From contig JAEZFW010000082.1 of assembly GCA_023417315.1 (NCBI GenBank), forward strand, positions 53,560-117,559: 64,000 nt of DNA. Reading direction: 5' to 3'. Below are positions 17,299 to 25,514 of the stretch, in pieces. The notes beneath the pieces were generated by a model. It did no database searches and was not told the DNA's origin. It saw nothing but the letters and a program-made list of their open reading frames with translations. Source of the stretch: Pseudomonadota bacterium. GTDB lineage: Bacteria > Pseudomonadota > Gammaproteobacteria > Steroidobacterales > Steroidobacteraceae. The stretch's first letter is position 1. Each line of letters opens with the position of its first letter. A program made the translations under genes and the position numbers.

Positions 17299-18198
17299 TC
17301 AGTGCTGCCTAACCCGATGCCCCTTCTTCTCGAGCAACTCGACCACGCTGTCTTTGCCGACGAGGTGCAGCGTGCCTACGACAACTAGATAGTCTTCCTC
17401 GTCGTCGAGCAAGCCTTCGATATTCGCGATCCATTTGCGATTTCGATTGACCGTGAGCGGGCGGTACACGTCGGGATACTTCTCCATGCCCTCGGCGAGG
17501 AGTTTGTCCAACGCAGTGACATCGCCGATCCGCCACGCCTTGAGCATCGAATCGATCTCGCGCGTCGCACGCTCGGAGTCTTCGACGCTATAGACGAGAA
17601 ATTCCTTCTGTTGCTGCGCGGGCAGCCCTGCCAGCGCGCCGAGCTGCTCTTCAAGCGTTTCTAAGCCTTGAATCGGCTTGCCATCGCTCACGGCGCGCAA
17701 CGTGAGTCGTTGTTCGACTCCTGAGTTGGGATCCAAGCCCATCTTGATGAGGTGAAGTTGCACAAGGGTCAGGGCAGCAAACCAGGGCCGGAAGCGATCG
17801 AGCATCACGGGTTCGACGCCAAGCTCCTCAGCCTTCTTCGACACCTTGGCGTAGGTGTCGGCTCCAAGCTCGCTCGCGAGCGTCTCACCCGGAGGCAGCA
17901 TCCCTAATTCGAGCGCCACTTTCTGCGCGGCCAGCGGATCCAGATCGTCCATGTCGATTTCCATGTAGAGAGCTTCAGCGTCCTCGTATGCGGCTTCCAT
18001 GGCCGCAGGGAGCTTCTCGCTTGGACTCAAGAAATGCACGGATCCCAGTAGATAGATCGTGTTGCGCTCACCTTCGAGCGACCAGAGGCTGTGTCGCTGC
18101 GCGTCCGTAGGCTCTGCCGCAAGGCTGAAGGCTGTAGGCTGTAGGCTGCAGGTAAGAGCAAGAAGAATCGAGCCCGCGAATCGCGAAAGGTGGCGCAT
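17299..18198 (-). CDS. TraB/GumN family protein, secreted
   Basis: 299 residues with an N-terminal signal peptide and a TraB/GumN domain (PF01963 type): NTIYLLGSVHFLSPSEKLP near the start with the conserved GxxH, an acidic EALYMEIDMDD, and VVVGTLHLVGKDSVVELLEK at the end, the second conserved GxxH. The fold is related to EreA/ChaN-like and Tiki proteins proposed to be metalloproteases; bacterial function is unclear. Unusually, residues about 17-26 of the signal peptide (CSLQPTAFSL) are encoded by the left arm of repeat element 2, which spans the start codon. Confidence 0.85.
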   Translation of the reverse strand: MRHLSRFAGSILLALTCSLQPTAFSLAAEPTDAQRHSLWSLEGERNTIYLLGSVHFLSPSEKLPAAMEAAYEDAEALYMEIDMDDLDPLAAQKVALELGMLPPGETLASELGADTYAKVSKKAEELGVEPVMLDRFRPWFAALTLVQLHLIKMGLDPNSGVEQRLTLRAVSDGKPIQGLETLEEQLGALAGLPAQQQKEFLVYSVEDSERATREIDSMLKAWRIGDVTALDKLLAEGMEKYPDVYRPLTVNRNRKWIANIEGLLDDEEDYLVVVGTLHLVGKDSVVELLEKKGHRVRQH

Positions 18199-18262
18199 GA
18201 TGTTCCGAGTAACAAGCGCGGACGCGCGCTCTTCTCTGACTACAGCCTACAGCCTTACAGCC
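18123..18262. repeat. Heptamer-armed inverted repeat, element 2 (GGCTGTA type)
   Basis: Left array 18123-18150 is four 7-base words (GGCTGAA, GGCTGTA twice, GGCTGCA). Right array 18241-18262 is three TACAGCC words with one extra T. The right core CTTCTCTGAC (18231-18240) lies inside. The spacer contains the start codon of the TraB-like gene, whose signal peptide is read from the left array. The right end is 8 bases from the cpdA stop codon. Confidence 0.85.
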
Positions 18263-18270
18263 CAGAATCG

Positions 18271-19044
18271 CTACGCGACGATGCGCTCGGCATAGCTTTC
18301 GAGCCAGCACACCTCGGTTGCGATCGAGCCGTCCTGCATCAGCTCCAAGAAGCGATACCCGGGCGGTCGATTGTCGATTGCGAACTGATCGCTACCGGGT
18401 AGGAACTGCGCACAGGTTGAAGGGGTGGCCATGAAGCGCACGCCATCGATGAAGCTGTCGAGCGATTGATGCACGTGCCCCCAGAGCACGCCGCGCACGT
18501 TCGAGTGTTCGTGAATGACTTTCATGAATGCGTCGGCATCGCGCAGACCGACTTGATCGAGCCAGCCGCTGCGCATGGGGATCGGATGGTGGTGCAATGA
18601 GAGCAAGACGTGTTGATCGCGATGCTCTGAGAGCGTGTGGCGCAGCGTCGCGAGCTGGGCCTCGCCGATTTCGCCGCTTGCACAGTTCGGGACCCAGGAA
18701 TCGAGCATGACCACCGTCCAGCGCCCGAACCGAGTTGCACCCCCGATTACGAACGGCGCCTGATTTAGCGTGGCGCGCATGTGATCCGGGAGATCGTGGT
18801 TGCCAGCCAAGCAAAGGACCGGGATCGTAGAGCCGCCGAACACGTGCCGAATCCAGCGGTAGCCGCCCGGATCGTCTTGCACGAGATCTCCAGTGAGAAG
18901 CAGTGCATCGAGACGGTGCGAGCGACGGTACGCGTCTGCGACCGCAGCCTGCAGCGCCGGCAGGCAGGCGACGCCCCGAAGGCGGCCCGCAGCGTCGCCG
19001 AAAAGGTGCATGTCGCTGAATTGCAGAAGCCGGACCGTTTGCAT
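18271..19044 (-). CDS. cpdA: 3',5'-cyclic-AMP phosphodiesterase
   Basis: 257 residues from ATG 19044 (AGGAAG 10 bases upstream); ATG 19074 is an alternative. A calcineurin-like dimetal phosphodiesterase with all metal motifs: LLQFSDMHLFGD, LLTGDLVQDD, LAGNHDLPDHM, LSLHHHPIPM and GVLWGHVHQSLD. The C-terminal ATPSTCAQFLPGSDQFAID is specific for CpdA, which degrades cAMP and so tunes Crp-dependent transcription. It is transcribed toward the TraB-like gene, with repeat element 2 between them. Confidence 0.92.
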   Translation of the reverse strand: MQTVRLLQFSDMHLFGDAAGRLRGVACLPALQAAVADAYRRSHRLDALLLTGDLVQDDPGGYRWIRHVFGGSTIPVLCLAGNHDLPDHMRATLNQAPFVIGGATRFGRWTVVMLDSWVPNCASGEIGEAQLATLRHTLSEHRDQHVLLSLHHHPIPMRSGWLDQVGLRDADAFMKVIHEHSNVRGVLWGHVHQSLDSFIDGVRFMATPSTCAQFLPGSDQFAIDNRPPGYRFLELMQDGSIATEVCWLESYAERIVA

Positions 19045-19508
19045 CGCCTCGTCACTTCCTCGCGCTGTCGCCATAGGGAAGAAAATCGATAACCACGTCA
19101 CGAGTGAGGACCTGATATGACAAATCGGGTCCGCCGAAGGATTGGCTACCGGCGAGCAGGCTTCCCTGGGAGCTTCATGCTAGCAACCGGAATCCGTCCG
19201 AAAAGTGACCAGTGTCTAATCCTTCCGCCCGCGTACACGAAGGGTCGGATTTTATGCGCTCCGTCTCACTCGCCACAGCTTCCCCTCTCGGACGAGAGAA
19301 CGCCGCGCTGGAATGGCAGTTCCGCGATTTACGCACCGAACAGAAGGCCATCCTCCTGCGGTTCGACCGTGGAGAGGCGCATCGGTTCGCAACGATGGTC
19401 TCAAGGCGCAGCGTCCAGGGAGAACATTCTGTATGCAGAGACTTGGCCCACGGTGAGCGATAGTCCAAAATGCGCGGCTTTCCTAATTTTCCCCGGGATC
19501 CTCAGCTA
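19045..19508. other. Intergenic region between cpdA and tkt, possible small ORF
   Basis: A 464-base region divergent between cpdA and tkt that must hold both promoters. One forward frame, ATG 19254 to stop at 19463 (69 codons), has protein-like composition (LEWQFRDLRTEQKAILLRF) but no strong ribosome site and no family I recognise. No tRNA, riboswitch or repeat element was seen. Confidence 0.3.
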
Positions 19509-21515
19509 ATGACGACGTCGCACCGCCGACAGCTTGCCAATGCCATTCGAGTTCTTGCGATGGACGCCGTGCAAAAAGCGAACTCGGGGCACCCCGGCAT
19601 GCCGATGGGAATGGCGGACATCGCCGAAGTTCTCTGGAACGATCATCACAAGCACAATCCCTCCAATCCGACCTGGGCGAATCGAGACCGGTTTGTCGTC
19701 TCGAACGGTCACGGGTCTATGTTGCTGTATTCCTTGCTTCACCTGACCGGCTATCCGTTGCCGATCGAGCAGTTGCAGTCCTTCCGCCAGCTTGGCTCAC
19801 ATACGGCCGGTCACCCGGAGCACGATCTGCATCTGGGTATCGAGACCACAACTGGCCCTCTGGGTCAGGGTCTCGGAAACGCCGTGGGCATGGCGCTTGC
19901 CGAAAAAATCCTCGCGAATCAGTTCAACCGCCCGGGCCTGGACATCGTCGATCACCACACGTGGGTGTTCCTGGGGGACGGCTGTTTGATGGAGGGCGTT
20001 TCCCACGAATCGTGTTCTCTCGCAGGCACGCTGAAGCTCGGCAAGTTGATCGGTTTCTATGATGACAACGGCATCTCCATCGACGGCGAAGTGCACGACT
20101 GGTTCACGGACGACACACCGAAGCGCTTCGAGGCGTACGGGTGGCACGTCGTATCGGGCGTGGATGGACACAATCCCGCCGCAATCGAGCGCGCGATTGT
20201 TGCAGCGAAGGCCGAGAAGGAGCGTCCGAGCCTGATTTGCTGCAAGACGATCATCGGATGGGGCGCGCCCAACAAGCAGGGCACCGAAGCTACGCATGGC
20301 GCGGCGCTCGGTGCCGATGAAGTGGCGGCGACGCGCAAGAATCTCGGTTGGGAGCATGAGCCCTTCGCGATCCCCGAAGCGATTCGCAAAGGTTGGGACG
20401 CTCGCGAGCGTGGTCAGAAAGCCGAAGCTGCTTGGCGAGCCGTATTCGACAAGTACAAGGCTCAACACCCCGATCTCGCGGCGGAGTTCGAGCGTCGCAT
20501 GCGCGGCGAGTTGCCGAGCGCATGGGCCGCAAAGGCGCAGGAATACTTGCAACAGGCCTCACAGGCCACGGGCGCGCTCGCCACTCGGCAAGCTTCGCAG
20601 CAAGCTCTCAATGCACTGGGTCCTCATGTGCCCGAATTGCTGGGCGGCTCCGCAGACCTCACGGGCTCGAACAACACGAATCGGAAGGACTCGCGGCCGT
20701 TCACGGGCGAGGATCCGACCGGGAATTACCTGCACTATGGCGTTCGCGAGTTCGGCATGAGCGCCATCATGAACGGCATCGCGTTGCACGGCGGGTTGAT
20801 CCCCTACGGCGGAACCTTCCTGGTCTTCTCGGATTACGCGCGCAATGCGATCCGCATGGCCTCGTTGATGAAGCAACGTGTGATCTTCGTGCTGACGCAC
20901 GATTCGATCGGGCTCGGCGAGGACGGTCCAACTCACCAGCCCGTCGAGCACGTGCCGAGCTTGCGCATCATTCCCAACATGACGGTTTGGCGGCCATGCG
21001 ACGTCGCGGAAACTGCCGTGGCATGGATCGAATCGATCCAGCACCGCGATGGACCTTCGTGCCTCGCGCTGACACGTCAAGCTCTCCCCGCGCAGACTCG
21101 GACACCGGCTCAACTCGAGGCGATTCGTCGTGGCGGTTACGTCCTCAAGGATTGCGATGGCACGCCCGAGGTGATTCTCATCGCGACTGGCTCGGAAGTC
21201 GGTATTGCGGTCGAAGCAGCAGCGGCTCTCCAACAACAGGGTCGTCGGGTGCGGGTAGTTTCGATGCCGAGCACGAACGTGTTCGATGCGCAGGACGCCG
21301 CGTATCGCGAGCAAGTTCTTCCCAAATCGGTGCGGTGCCGCGTCGCGATAGAAGCAAGCTCTCCCGACATGTGGTGGCGCTATGTCGGCGATCAGGGAGC
21401 GGTCATCGGAATGACTACCTTCGGCGCCTCCGGTGTCGCGAAGGAATTGTTCAAGCATTTTGGGTTTACGGTTGAGAACGTGGTGAAAGTGGTTCAGTCA
21501 ATCTGTAAGGCTTGA
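19509..21515 (+). CDS. tkt: Transketolase
   Basis: 668 residues from ATG 19509, the normal bacterial length. It moves two-carbon units between sugar phosphates in the pentose phosphate pathway using thiamine diphosphate and Mg. Visible blocks are LAMDAVQKANSGHPGMPMGMAD (start), TTGPLGQGLGNAVGMALAEK, the ThDP-binding GDGCLMEGVSHE through FYDDNGISIDG, and the pyrimidine-domain LTHDSIGLGEDGPTHQPVEH with the catalytic Glu nearby. It heads a forward block tkt-gap-pgk-pykA, linking pentose phosphate and lower glycolysis. Confidence 0.97.
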   Translation: MTTSHRRQLANAIRVLAMDAVQKANSGHPGMPMGMADIAEVLWNDHHKHNPSNPTWANRDRFVVSNGHGSMLLYSLLHLTGYPLPIEQLQSFRQLGSHTAGHPEHDLHLGIETTTGPLGQGLGNAVGMALAEKILANQFNRPGLDIVDHHTWVFLGDGCLMEGVSHESCSLAGTLKLGKLIGFYDDNGISIDGEVHDWFTDDTPKRFEAYGWHVVSGVDGHNPAAIERAIVAAKAEKERPSLICCKTIIGWGAPNKQGTEATHGAALGADEVAATRKNLGWEHEPFAIPEAIRKGWDARERGQKAEAAWRAVFDKYKAQHPDLAAEFERRMRGELPSAWAAKAQEYLQQASQATGALATRQASQQALNALGPHVPELLGGSADLTGSNNTNRKDSRPFTGEDPTGNYLHYGVREFGMSAIMNGIALHGGLIPYGGTFLVFSDYARNAIRMASLMKQRVIFVLTHDSIGLGEDGPTHQPVEHVPSLRIIPNMTVWRPCDVAETAVAWIESIQHRDGPSCLALTRQALPAQTRTPAQLEAIRRGGYVLKDCDGTPEVILIATGSEVGIAVEAAAALQQQGRRVRVVSMPSTNVFDAQDAAYREQVLPKSVRCRVAIEASSPDMWWRYVGDQGAVIGMTTFGASGVAKELFKHFGFTVENVVKVVQSICKA

Positions 21516-21543
21516 CGACCAGAATTTTTCATTGGAGCAGTTA

Positions 21544-22542
21544 ATGAGCATCAAAGTCGGCATCAACGGGTTCGGTCGCATCGGACGCATGGTATTTCGC
21601 GCGGCCACGCAGGATTTTCCGGATATCGAGATCGTGGGCATCAATGATTTGCTCGAGCCGGACTATCTTGCCTACATGTTGAAGCACGATTCCGTGCACG
21701 GCCGTTTCAAGGGCACGGTATCCGTCGACGGCAACACGTTGGTGGTGAACGGCAAGAAGATTCGTCTTTCTGCCGTGAAAGATCCGGCTGAATTGCAGTG
21801 GGGCGAAGTGGGCGCCGATATCGTCGTCGAATCGACCGGATTGTTCCTGACGAAAGAAACCGCCCAAAAGCACATCGACGCTGGCGCGAAGAAAGTGATC
21901 ATGTCGGCGCCGTCGAAGGACGACACGCCGATGTTCGTGTTCGGCGTGAACGACAAGACCTACGCGGGCCAGGCGATCATCTCCAATGCCTCGTGCACGA
22001 CGAATTGCCTGGCGCCGATCGCCAAAGTGCTGAACGACACCTTTGGGATCAAGCGCGGCTTGATGACGACGGTGCACGCGACGACGGCGACGCAGAAGAC
22101 CGTCGACGGACCTTCTAACAAGGATTGGCGTGGTGGCCGCGGCATCTTGGAGAACATCATTCCATCGTCGACCGGTGCGGCGAAGGCTGTCGGCAAGGTC
22201 ATTCCCGAGTTGAACAAGAAACTGACCGGCATGGCGTTCCGCGTGCCGACATCGGATGTCTCGGTGGTGGATCTGACGGTGGAGTTGAAGAACGAGACGA
22301 CGTACGAGCAGATCTGCGCCGCCATGAAGGCCGCCTCGGAAGGCCCGATGAAAGGCGTGCTCGGATACACGGAAGAAAAAGTGGTGTCTACCGATTTTCG
22401 CGGCGACCCGCGTACATCCATCTTCGACGCGGAAGCCGGCATCGCGCTCGACGGCACCTTCGTGAAGATCGTGTCTTGGTACGACAACGAGTGGGGTTAT
22501 TCGAGCAAGGTCCTGGAAATGGCTCGCGTCATTTCGAAGTGA
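21544..22542 (+). CDS. gapA: Glyceraldehyde-3-phosphate dehydrogenase
   Basis: 332 residues from ATG 21544, with GGAG 6 bases upstream. NAD-binding VGINGFGRIGRMVFR opens the protein, SNASCTTNCLAP carries the catalytic C151, and the motif SWYDNEWGYSSKV closes it. Asp in INDL (residue 34) after strand 2 indicates NAD rather than NADP use. It lies 28 bases after tkt, so cotranscription is likely. Repeat element 3 starts 4 bases after its stop codon and separates it from pgk. Confidence 0.97.
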   Translation: MSIKVGINGFGRIGRMVFRAATQDFPDIEIVGINDLLEPDYLAYMLKHDSVHGRFKGTVSVDGNTLVVNGKKIRLSAVKDPAELQWGEVGADIVVESTGLFLTKETAQKHIDAGAKKVIMSAPSKDDTPMFVFGVNDKTYAGQAIISNASCTTNCLAPIAKVLNDTFGIKRGLMTTVHATTATQKTVDGPSNKDWRGGRGILENIIPSSTGAAKAVGKVIPELNKKLTGMAFRVPTSDVSVVDLTVELKNETTYEQICAAMKAASEGPMKGVLGYTEEKVVSTDFRGDPRTSIFDAEAGIALDGTFVKIVSWYDNEWGYSSKVLEMARVISK

Positions 22543-22546
22543 AGCC

Positions 22547-22658
22547 GGCCAACTGGTCAGCTGGCCAACCGGCTAGCTGGCCAGATTGATCCAGACCCTC
22601 TCGTTTTTTCTTGTGTCACCTCTGGCCAGCAGACCAGACACCAGTCGGCCAGTTGGCC
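22547..22658. repeat. Heptamer-armed inverted repeat, element 3 (TGGCC type)
   Basis: Left arm 22547-22584 and right arm 22622-22658 surround a short 37-base spacer that includes a T-rich stretch (TCGTTTTTTC). Words are 8 bases here (AACTGGTC, AGCTGGCC, AACCGGCT, AGCTGGCC). It starts 4 bases after the gapA stop and ends 17 bases before the pgk ATG. With its short loop it is a credible terminator or attenuator between the two glycolytic genes. Confidence 0.85.
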
Positions 22659-22675
22659 CCGTTTCCGGAGTTTCC

Positions 22676-23851
22676 ATGCCCATCCTTCGAATGACCGACT
22701 TGGACCTGCGCGGCAAGCGCGTGTTGATTCGCGAAGACTTGAACGTACCGGTGCAGGGCGGCACGGTGACGAGCGATGCGCGAATTCGCGCCTCGCTACC
22801 GACGATCCGGGCGGCGAAGAGCGCAGGTGGACGCGTCCTGGTGATGTCTCATCTCGGCCGGCCGGAGGAGGGGGTCTACGACGAGGAGTTTTCGCTTGCT
22901 CCCGTGGCGCAACGCCTATCGGAGTTGCTGGGTTTCAAAGTCAGATTCGAGAAGAATTGGCTCGATGGCGTCGAGTGTGGCGCCGGCGAAGTCGTGCTGC
23001 TCGAGAACGTGCGGTTCAACAAAGGCGAGAAAAAGGACAAGGAAGATCTAGCTCGCAAGATGGCTGCTCTCTGTGACATCTTCGTGATGGACGCGTTCGG
23101 CACGGCGCATCGCGCCGAGGCGAGTACGCACGGCGTGGCGCGTTTTGCACCCGTGGCTTGCGCGGGTCCCCTTCTCATGAATGAGCTCGAGGCGCTCGAA
23201 ACTGCGCTCGAGAAACCGAAGCGTCCCCTCATCGCGATCGTCGCGGGCTCTAAGGTCTCGACGAAATTGACGGTGCTCGAGACGTTGCTCACCAAGGTCG
23301 ACAAGCTCATCGTCGGCGGTGGCATTGCGAACACGTTCCTCGCCGCGCAAGGCTATGCGATCGGTAAGTCGCTGGCAGAAACGGAGATGATCGATATTGC
23401 GAAGGGGCTGCTCGCGCGCTCGAGAGATCTGAAGGTCGACATCCCATTGCCGACTGACGTCGTCGTCGCGAAGGAGTTCTCGGCAAGCGCGGAGGCTGAC
23501 GTCAAGCCTGTCAACCAGGTCGGCGGGGACGAGATGATTTTGGACATCGGGCCCGACACTGCGGAGCGTTTCGCGCGCATGTTTGCCGATGCGGGCACGA
23601 TCGTGTGGAACGGACCGGTCGGCGTGTTCGAGTTCGATCAGTTCGGCGAAGGAACGCGGACCCTCGCGCAGGCAATTGCGCGAAGCTCGGCTTTCTCGAT
23701 CGCTGGAGGCGGCGACACACTGGCCGCCATCGAGAAATACGGTGTGGAAGAGGATATCTCCTACATCTCGACAGGCGGCGGTGCCTTCTTGGAGTTCTTG
23801 GAAGGCAAGAAGCTCCCCGCGGTCGCCGTACTCGAGGAGCGCGCCAACTAG
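22676..23851 (+). CDS. pgk: Phosphoglycerate kinase
   Basis: 391 residues from ATG 22676 with GGAG 5 bases upstream. It makes ATP from 1,3-bisphosphoglycerate. LIREDLNVPVQGG, VLVMSHLGRPEEGVYDEEFS, LLENVRFNKGEKKD, FVMDAFGTAHRAEAST and the nucleotide-site IVAGSKVSTKL, WNGPVGVFEFD and SIAGGGDTLAAIEK are all present. The C-terminal FISTGGGA equivalent (YISTGGGAFLEFLEGK) completes the family signature. A hairpin follows 15 bases after the stop. Confidence 0.97.
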   Translation: MPILRMTDLDLRGKRVLIREDLNVPVQGGTVTSDARIRASLPTIRAAKSAGGRVLVMSHLGRPEEGVYDEEFSLAPVAQRLSELLGFKVRFEKNWLDGVECGAGEVVLLENVRFNKGEKKDKEDLARKMAALCDIFVMDAFGTAHRAEASTHGVARFAPVACAGPLLMNELEALETALEKPKRPLIAIVAGSKVSTKLTVLETLLTKVDKLIVGGGIANTFLAAQGYAIGKSLAETEMIDIAKGLLARSRDLKVDIPLPTDVVVAKEFSASAEADVKPVNQVGGDEMILDIGPDTAERFARMFADAGTIVWNGPVGVFEFDQFGEGTRTLAQAIARSSAFSIAGGGDTLAAIEKYGVEEDISYISTGGGAFLEFLEGKKLPAVAVLEERAN

Positions 23852-23866
23852 GGAGCGCGGCTCGAG

Positions 23867-23890
23867 GCGAACGTCAAGGGGGGCGTTCGC
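23867..23890 (+). terminator. Hairpin downstream of pgk
   Basis: GCGAACG (23867-23873) pairs with CGTTCGC (23884-23890) around a G-rich 10-base loop, 15 bases after the pgk stop. No T-run follows, so intrinsic termination is unproven. Confidence 0.5.
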
Positions 23891-23954
23891 GTCGACCTGG
23901 GTGCGGCCGAATAGGCTCGCAAGTTTCTGCAATCTCATTACACTGTCCGCCGCT

Positions 23955-24010
23955 GTCAGAGTGGCCAGCGTCTGGTCTCTGACTAACCGCTAACCCCTAA
24001 CCGCTAACCC
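23955..24010. repeat. Heptamer array with inverted core, element 4 (GGTTAGC type, one-sided)
   Basis: Right array 23983-24010 is four exact 7-base words alternating CTAACCG and CTAACCC. The inverted core is present on both sides, GTCAGAG (23955-23961) and CTCTGAC (23977-23983), but the expected left array upstream is degenerate (around 23941-23954). Thus only one arm is intact. It ends 9 bases before the pykA start codon, where a ribosome site would be expected and none is seen. The same word occurs in element 5. Confidence 0.75.
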
Positions 24011-24019
24011 GCTCTTCAT

Positions 24020-25453
24020 ATGCTTCGCCGTACAAAAATTCTCACAACTCTCGGCCCCGCAACCGACAACGCTAAAGTGCTCGCCGATCTCATCCGCGCG
24101 GGCGCGGATGTCGTGCGCGTGAACTTCTCGCATGGCGAACCTGAATTCCACGCGAAGCGCGTGCAAATGGTGCGTGAAGCGGCAGAACAGGTCGGTAAAT
24201 GGGTCGCGGTACTCGGCGATCTGCAGGGTCCAAAAATTCGCATCGAGCGATTCGCGGAAGGGAAGGTCTTCTTGAACGAAGGAGACCCGTTCATCCTCGA
24301 CATCTCTCTCGACACCAACGCCGGTACCGCAAAGAGCGTTGGCGTTGCGTACAAGACGCTGCCTCAGGACGTGCGTGCGGGCGATACGTTGTTGCTCAAC
24401 GATGGTTTGATCGTGTTGGACGTGACGGAAGTGGACGGTCCGCGCATTCACACGCGCGTGGTCGTAGGCGGTGAGCTGTCGAACAACAAGGGCATCAACA
24501 AGCAGGGTGGTGGACTTTCAGCCGGCGCGCTGACGGACAAGGATCGCGAAGATATCAAGCTCGCGGCGAAGCTGGGGGTCGATTACCTCGCCGTGTCATT
24601 CGCGCGCGATGGTAGCGACATGGAGGAAGCGCGGCGCTTATTGCGCAAGGAAGGCGGGCACGGACATCTCGTCGCCAAGATCGAGCGCTCGGAGGCGCTC
24701 GTCAATTTGGATCGCATCATCATGGCGAGTGACGCTGTGATGGTCGCTCGCGGCGATCTTGGTGTCGAAGTCGGATATGCCGAGCTCACCGGTCTGCAGA
24801 AGCACATCATCTCCGAAACTCGCAAGCGCAATCGCGTCGTGATCACTGCGACACAGATGATGGAGTCGATGATTCACAACCCGGTGCCGACGCGCGCCGA
24901 GGTGTCGGACGTCGCGAACGCCGTGATGGATGGGACCGATGCAGTGATGCTGTCCGGCGAGAGCGCAGTCGGCAAGTACCCGGTGAAAGCCGTGCAAGCC
25001 ATGGCGCAAGTCATCCTGGGCGCGGAGAAATACGAGTCGTCGCATACACCCATTCGTCAGCGCACCGAGCAGGTCCCGTTCGAGAAGACTGACGAGGCGA
25101 TCGCGATGGCCGTGATGTACACGGCGAATCATCTGAAGGTGAAGGCGATCGTTGCGTTGACAGAATCGGGCTCAACGCCGCTGTGGATGTCGCGTATTCG
25201 TGCCGACATTCCGATTTACGCATTCACGCGTCATGAAGACACGCGCCGTCGCGTCATGCTCTATCGCGGCGTATATCCAGTCACGTTCGATATCACGCAT
25301 TCGAACGCACAACTTCTGTACGCCGACATCTTCAAAGTCATGCTCGAGCGCGGCATGGTCGAGGTGGGCGATCGCATCATCCTCACAAAGGGCGAGTTGT
25401 CGGGTGTCTCCGGTAAGACGAATGCGATGAAGATCCTCGAAGTGCGGGTGTGA
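24020..25453 (+). CDS. pykA: Pyruvate kinase (PykA type)
   Basis: 477 residues. LRRTKILTTLGPATDNAKVL, VNFSHGEPEFH, LGDLQGPKIRIERF, VAKIERSEALVNLD, MVARGDLGVEVGYAEL, VITATQMMESMIHNPVPTRA and DAVMLSGESAVGKYPVKAVQ give the complete active site. The VEVGYAEL form and length fit the AMP-activated PykA group rather than PykF. It makes pyruvate and ATP from phosphoenolpyruvate. No Shine-Dalgarno is visible because repeat element 4 ends 9 bases before the ATG, so translation initiation may be unusual. Confidence 0.95.
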   Translation: MLRRTKILTTLGPATDNAKVLADLIRAGADVVRVNFSHGEPEFHAKRVQMVREAAEQVGKWVAVLGDLQGPKIRIERFAEGKVFLNEGDPFILDISLDTNAGTAKSVGVAYKTLPQDVRAGDTLLLNDGLIVLDVTEVDGPRIHTRVVVGGELSNNKGINKQGGGLSAGALTDKDREDIKLAAKLGVDYLAVSFARDGSDMEEARRLLRKEGGHGHLVAKIERSEALVNLDRIIMASDAVMVARGDLGVEVGYAELTGLQKHIISETRKRNRVVITATQMMESMIHNPVPTRAEVSDVANAVMDGTDAVMLSGESAVGKYPVKAVQAMAQVILGAEKYESSHTPIRQRTEQVPFEKTDEAIAMAVMYTANHLKVKAIVALTESGSTPLWMSRIRADIPIYAFTRHEDTRRRVMLYRGVYPVTFDITHSNAQLLYADIFKVMLERGMVEVGDRIILTKGELSGVSGKTNAMKILEVRV

Positions 25454-25496
25454 GCAGGACGTTAGCGAGCTTTCGTTCCTTCGGCTTGATGCGCGT

Positions 25497-25514
25497 ACCC
25501 GGTGAGCGCCGGGT
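25497..25514 (+). terminator. Short hairpin between pykA and the acylase gene
   Basis: ACCCGG (25497-25502) pairs with CCGGGT (25509-25514) around a 6-base loop. It overlaps the GTG taken as the outer start of the acylase gene, which argues for that gene starting at the later GTG 25523. Confidence 0.3.

Noticed and set aside
20393..21475. 360-codon frame within tkt
   Set aside because: Arg/Ser-rich out-of-frame shadow of transketolase.
23983..24010. CRISPR-like array
   Set aside because: Units are 7 bases without unique spacers and no cas genes are present.
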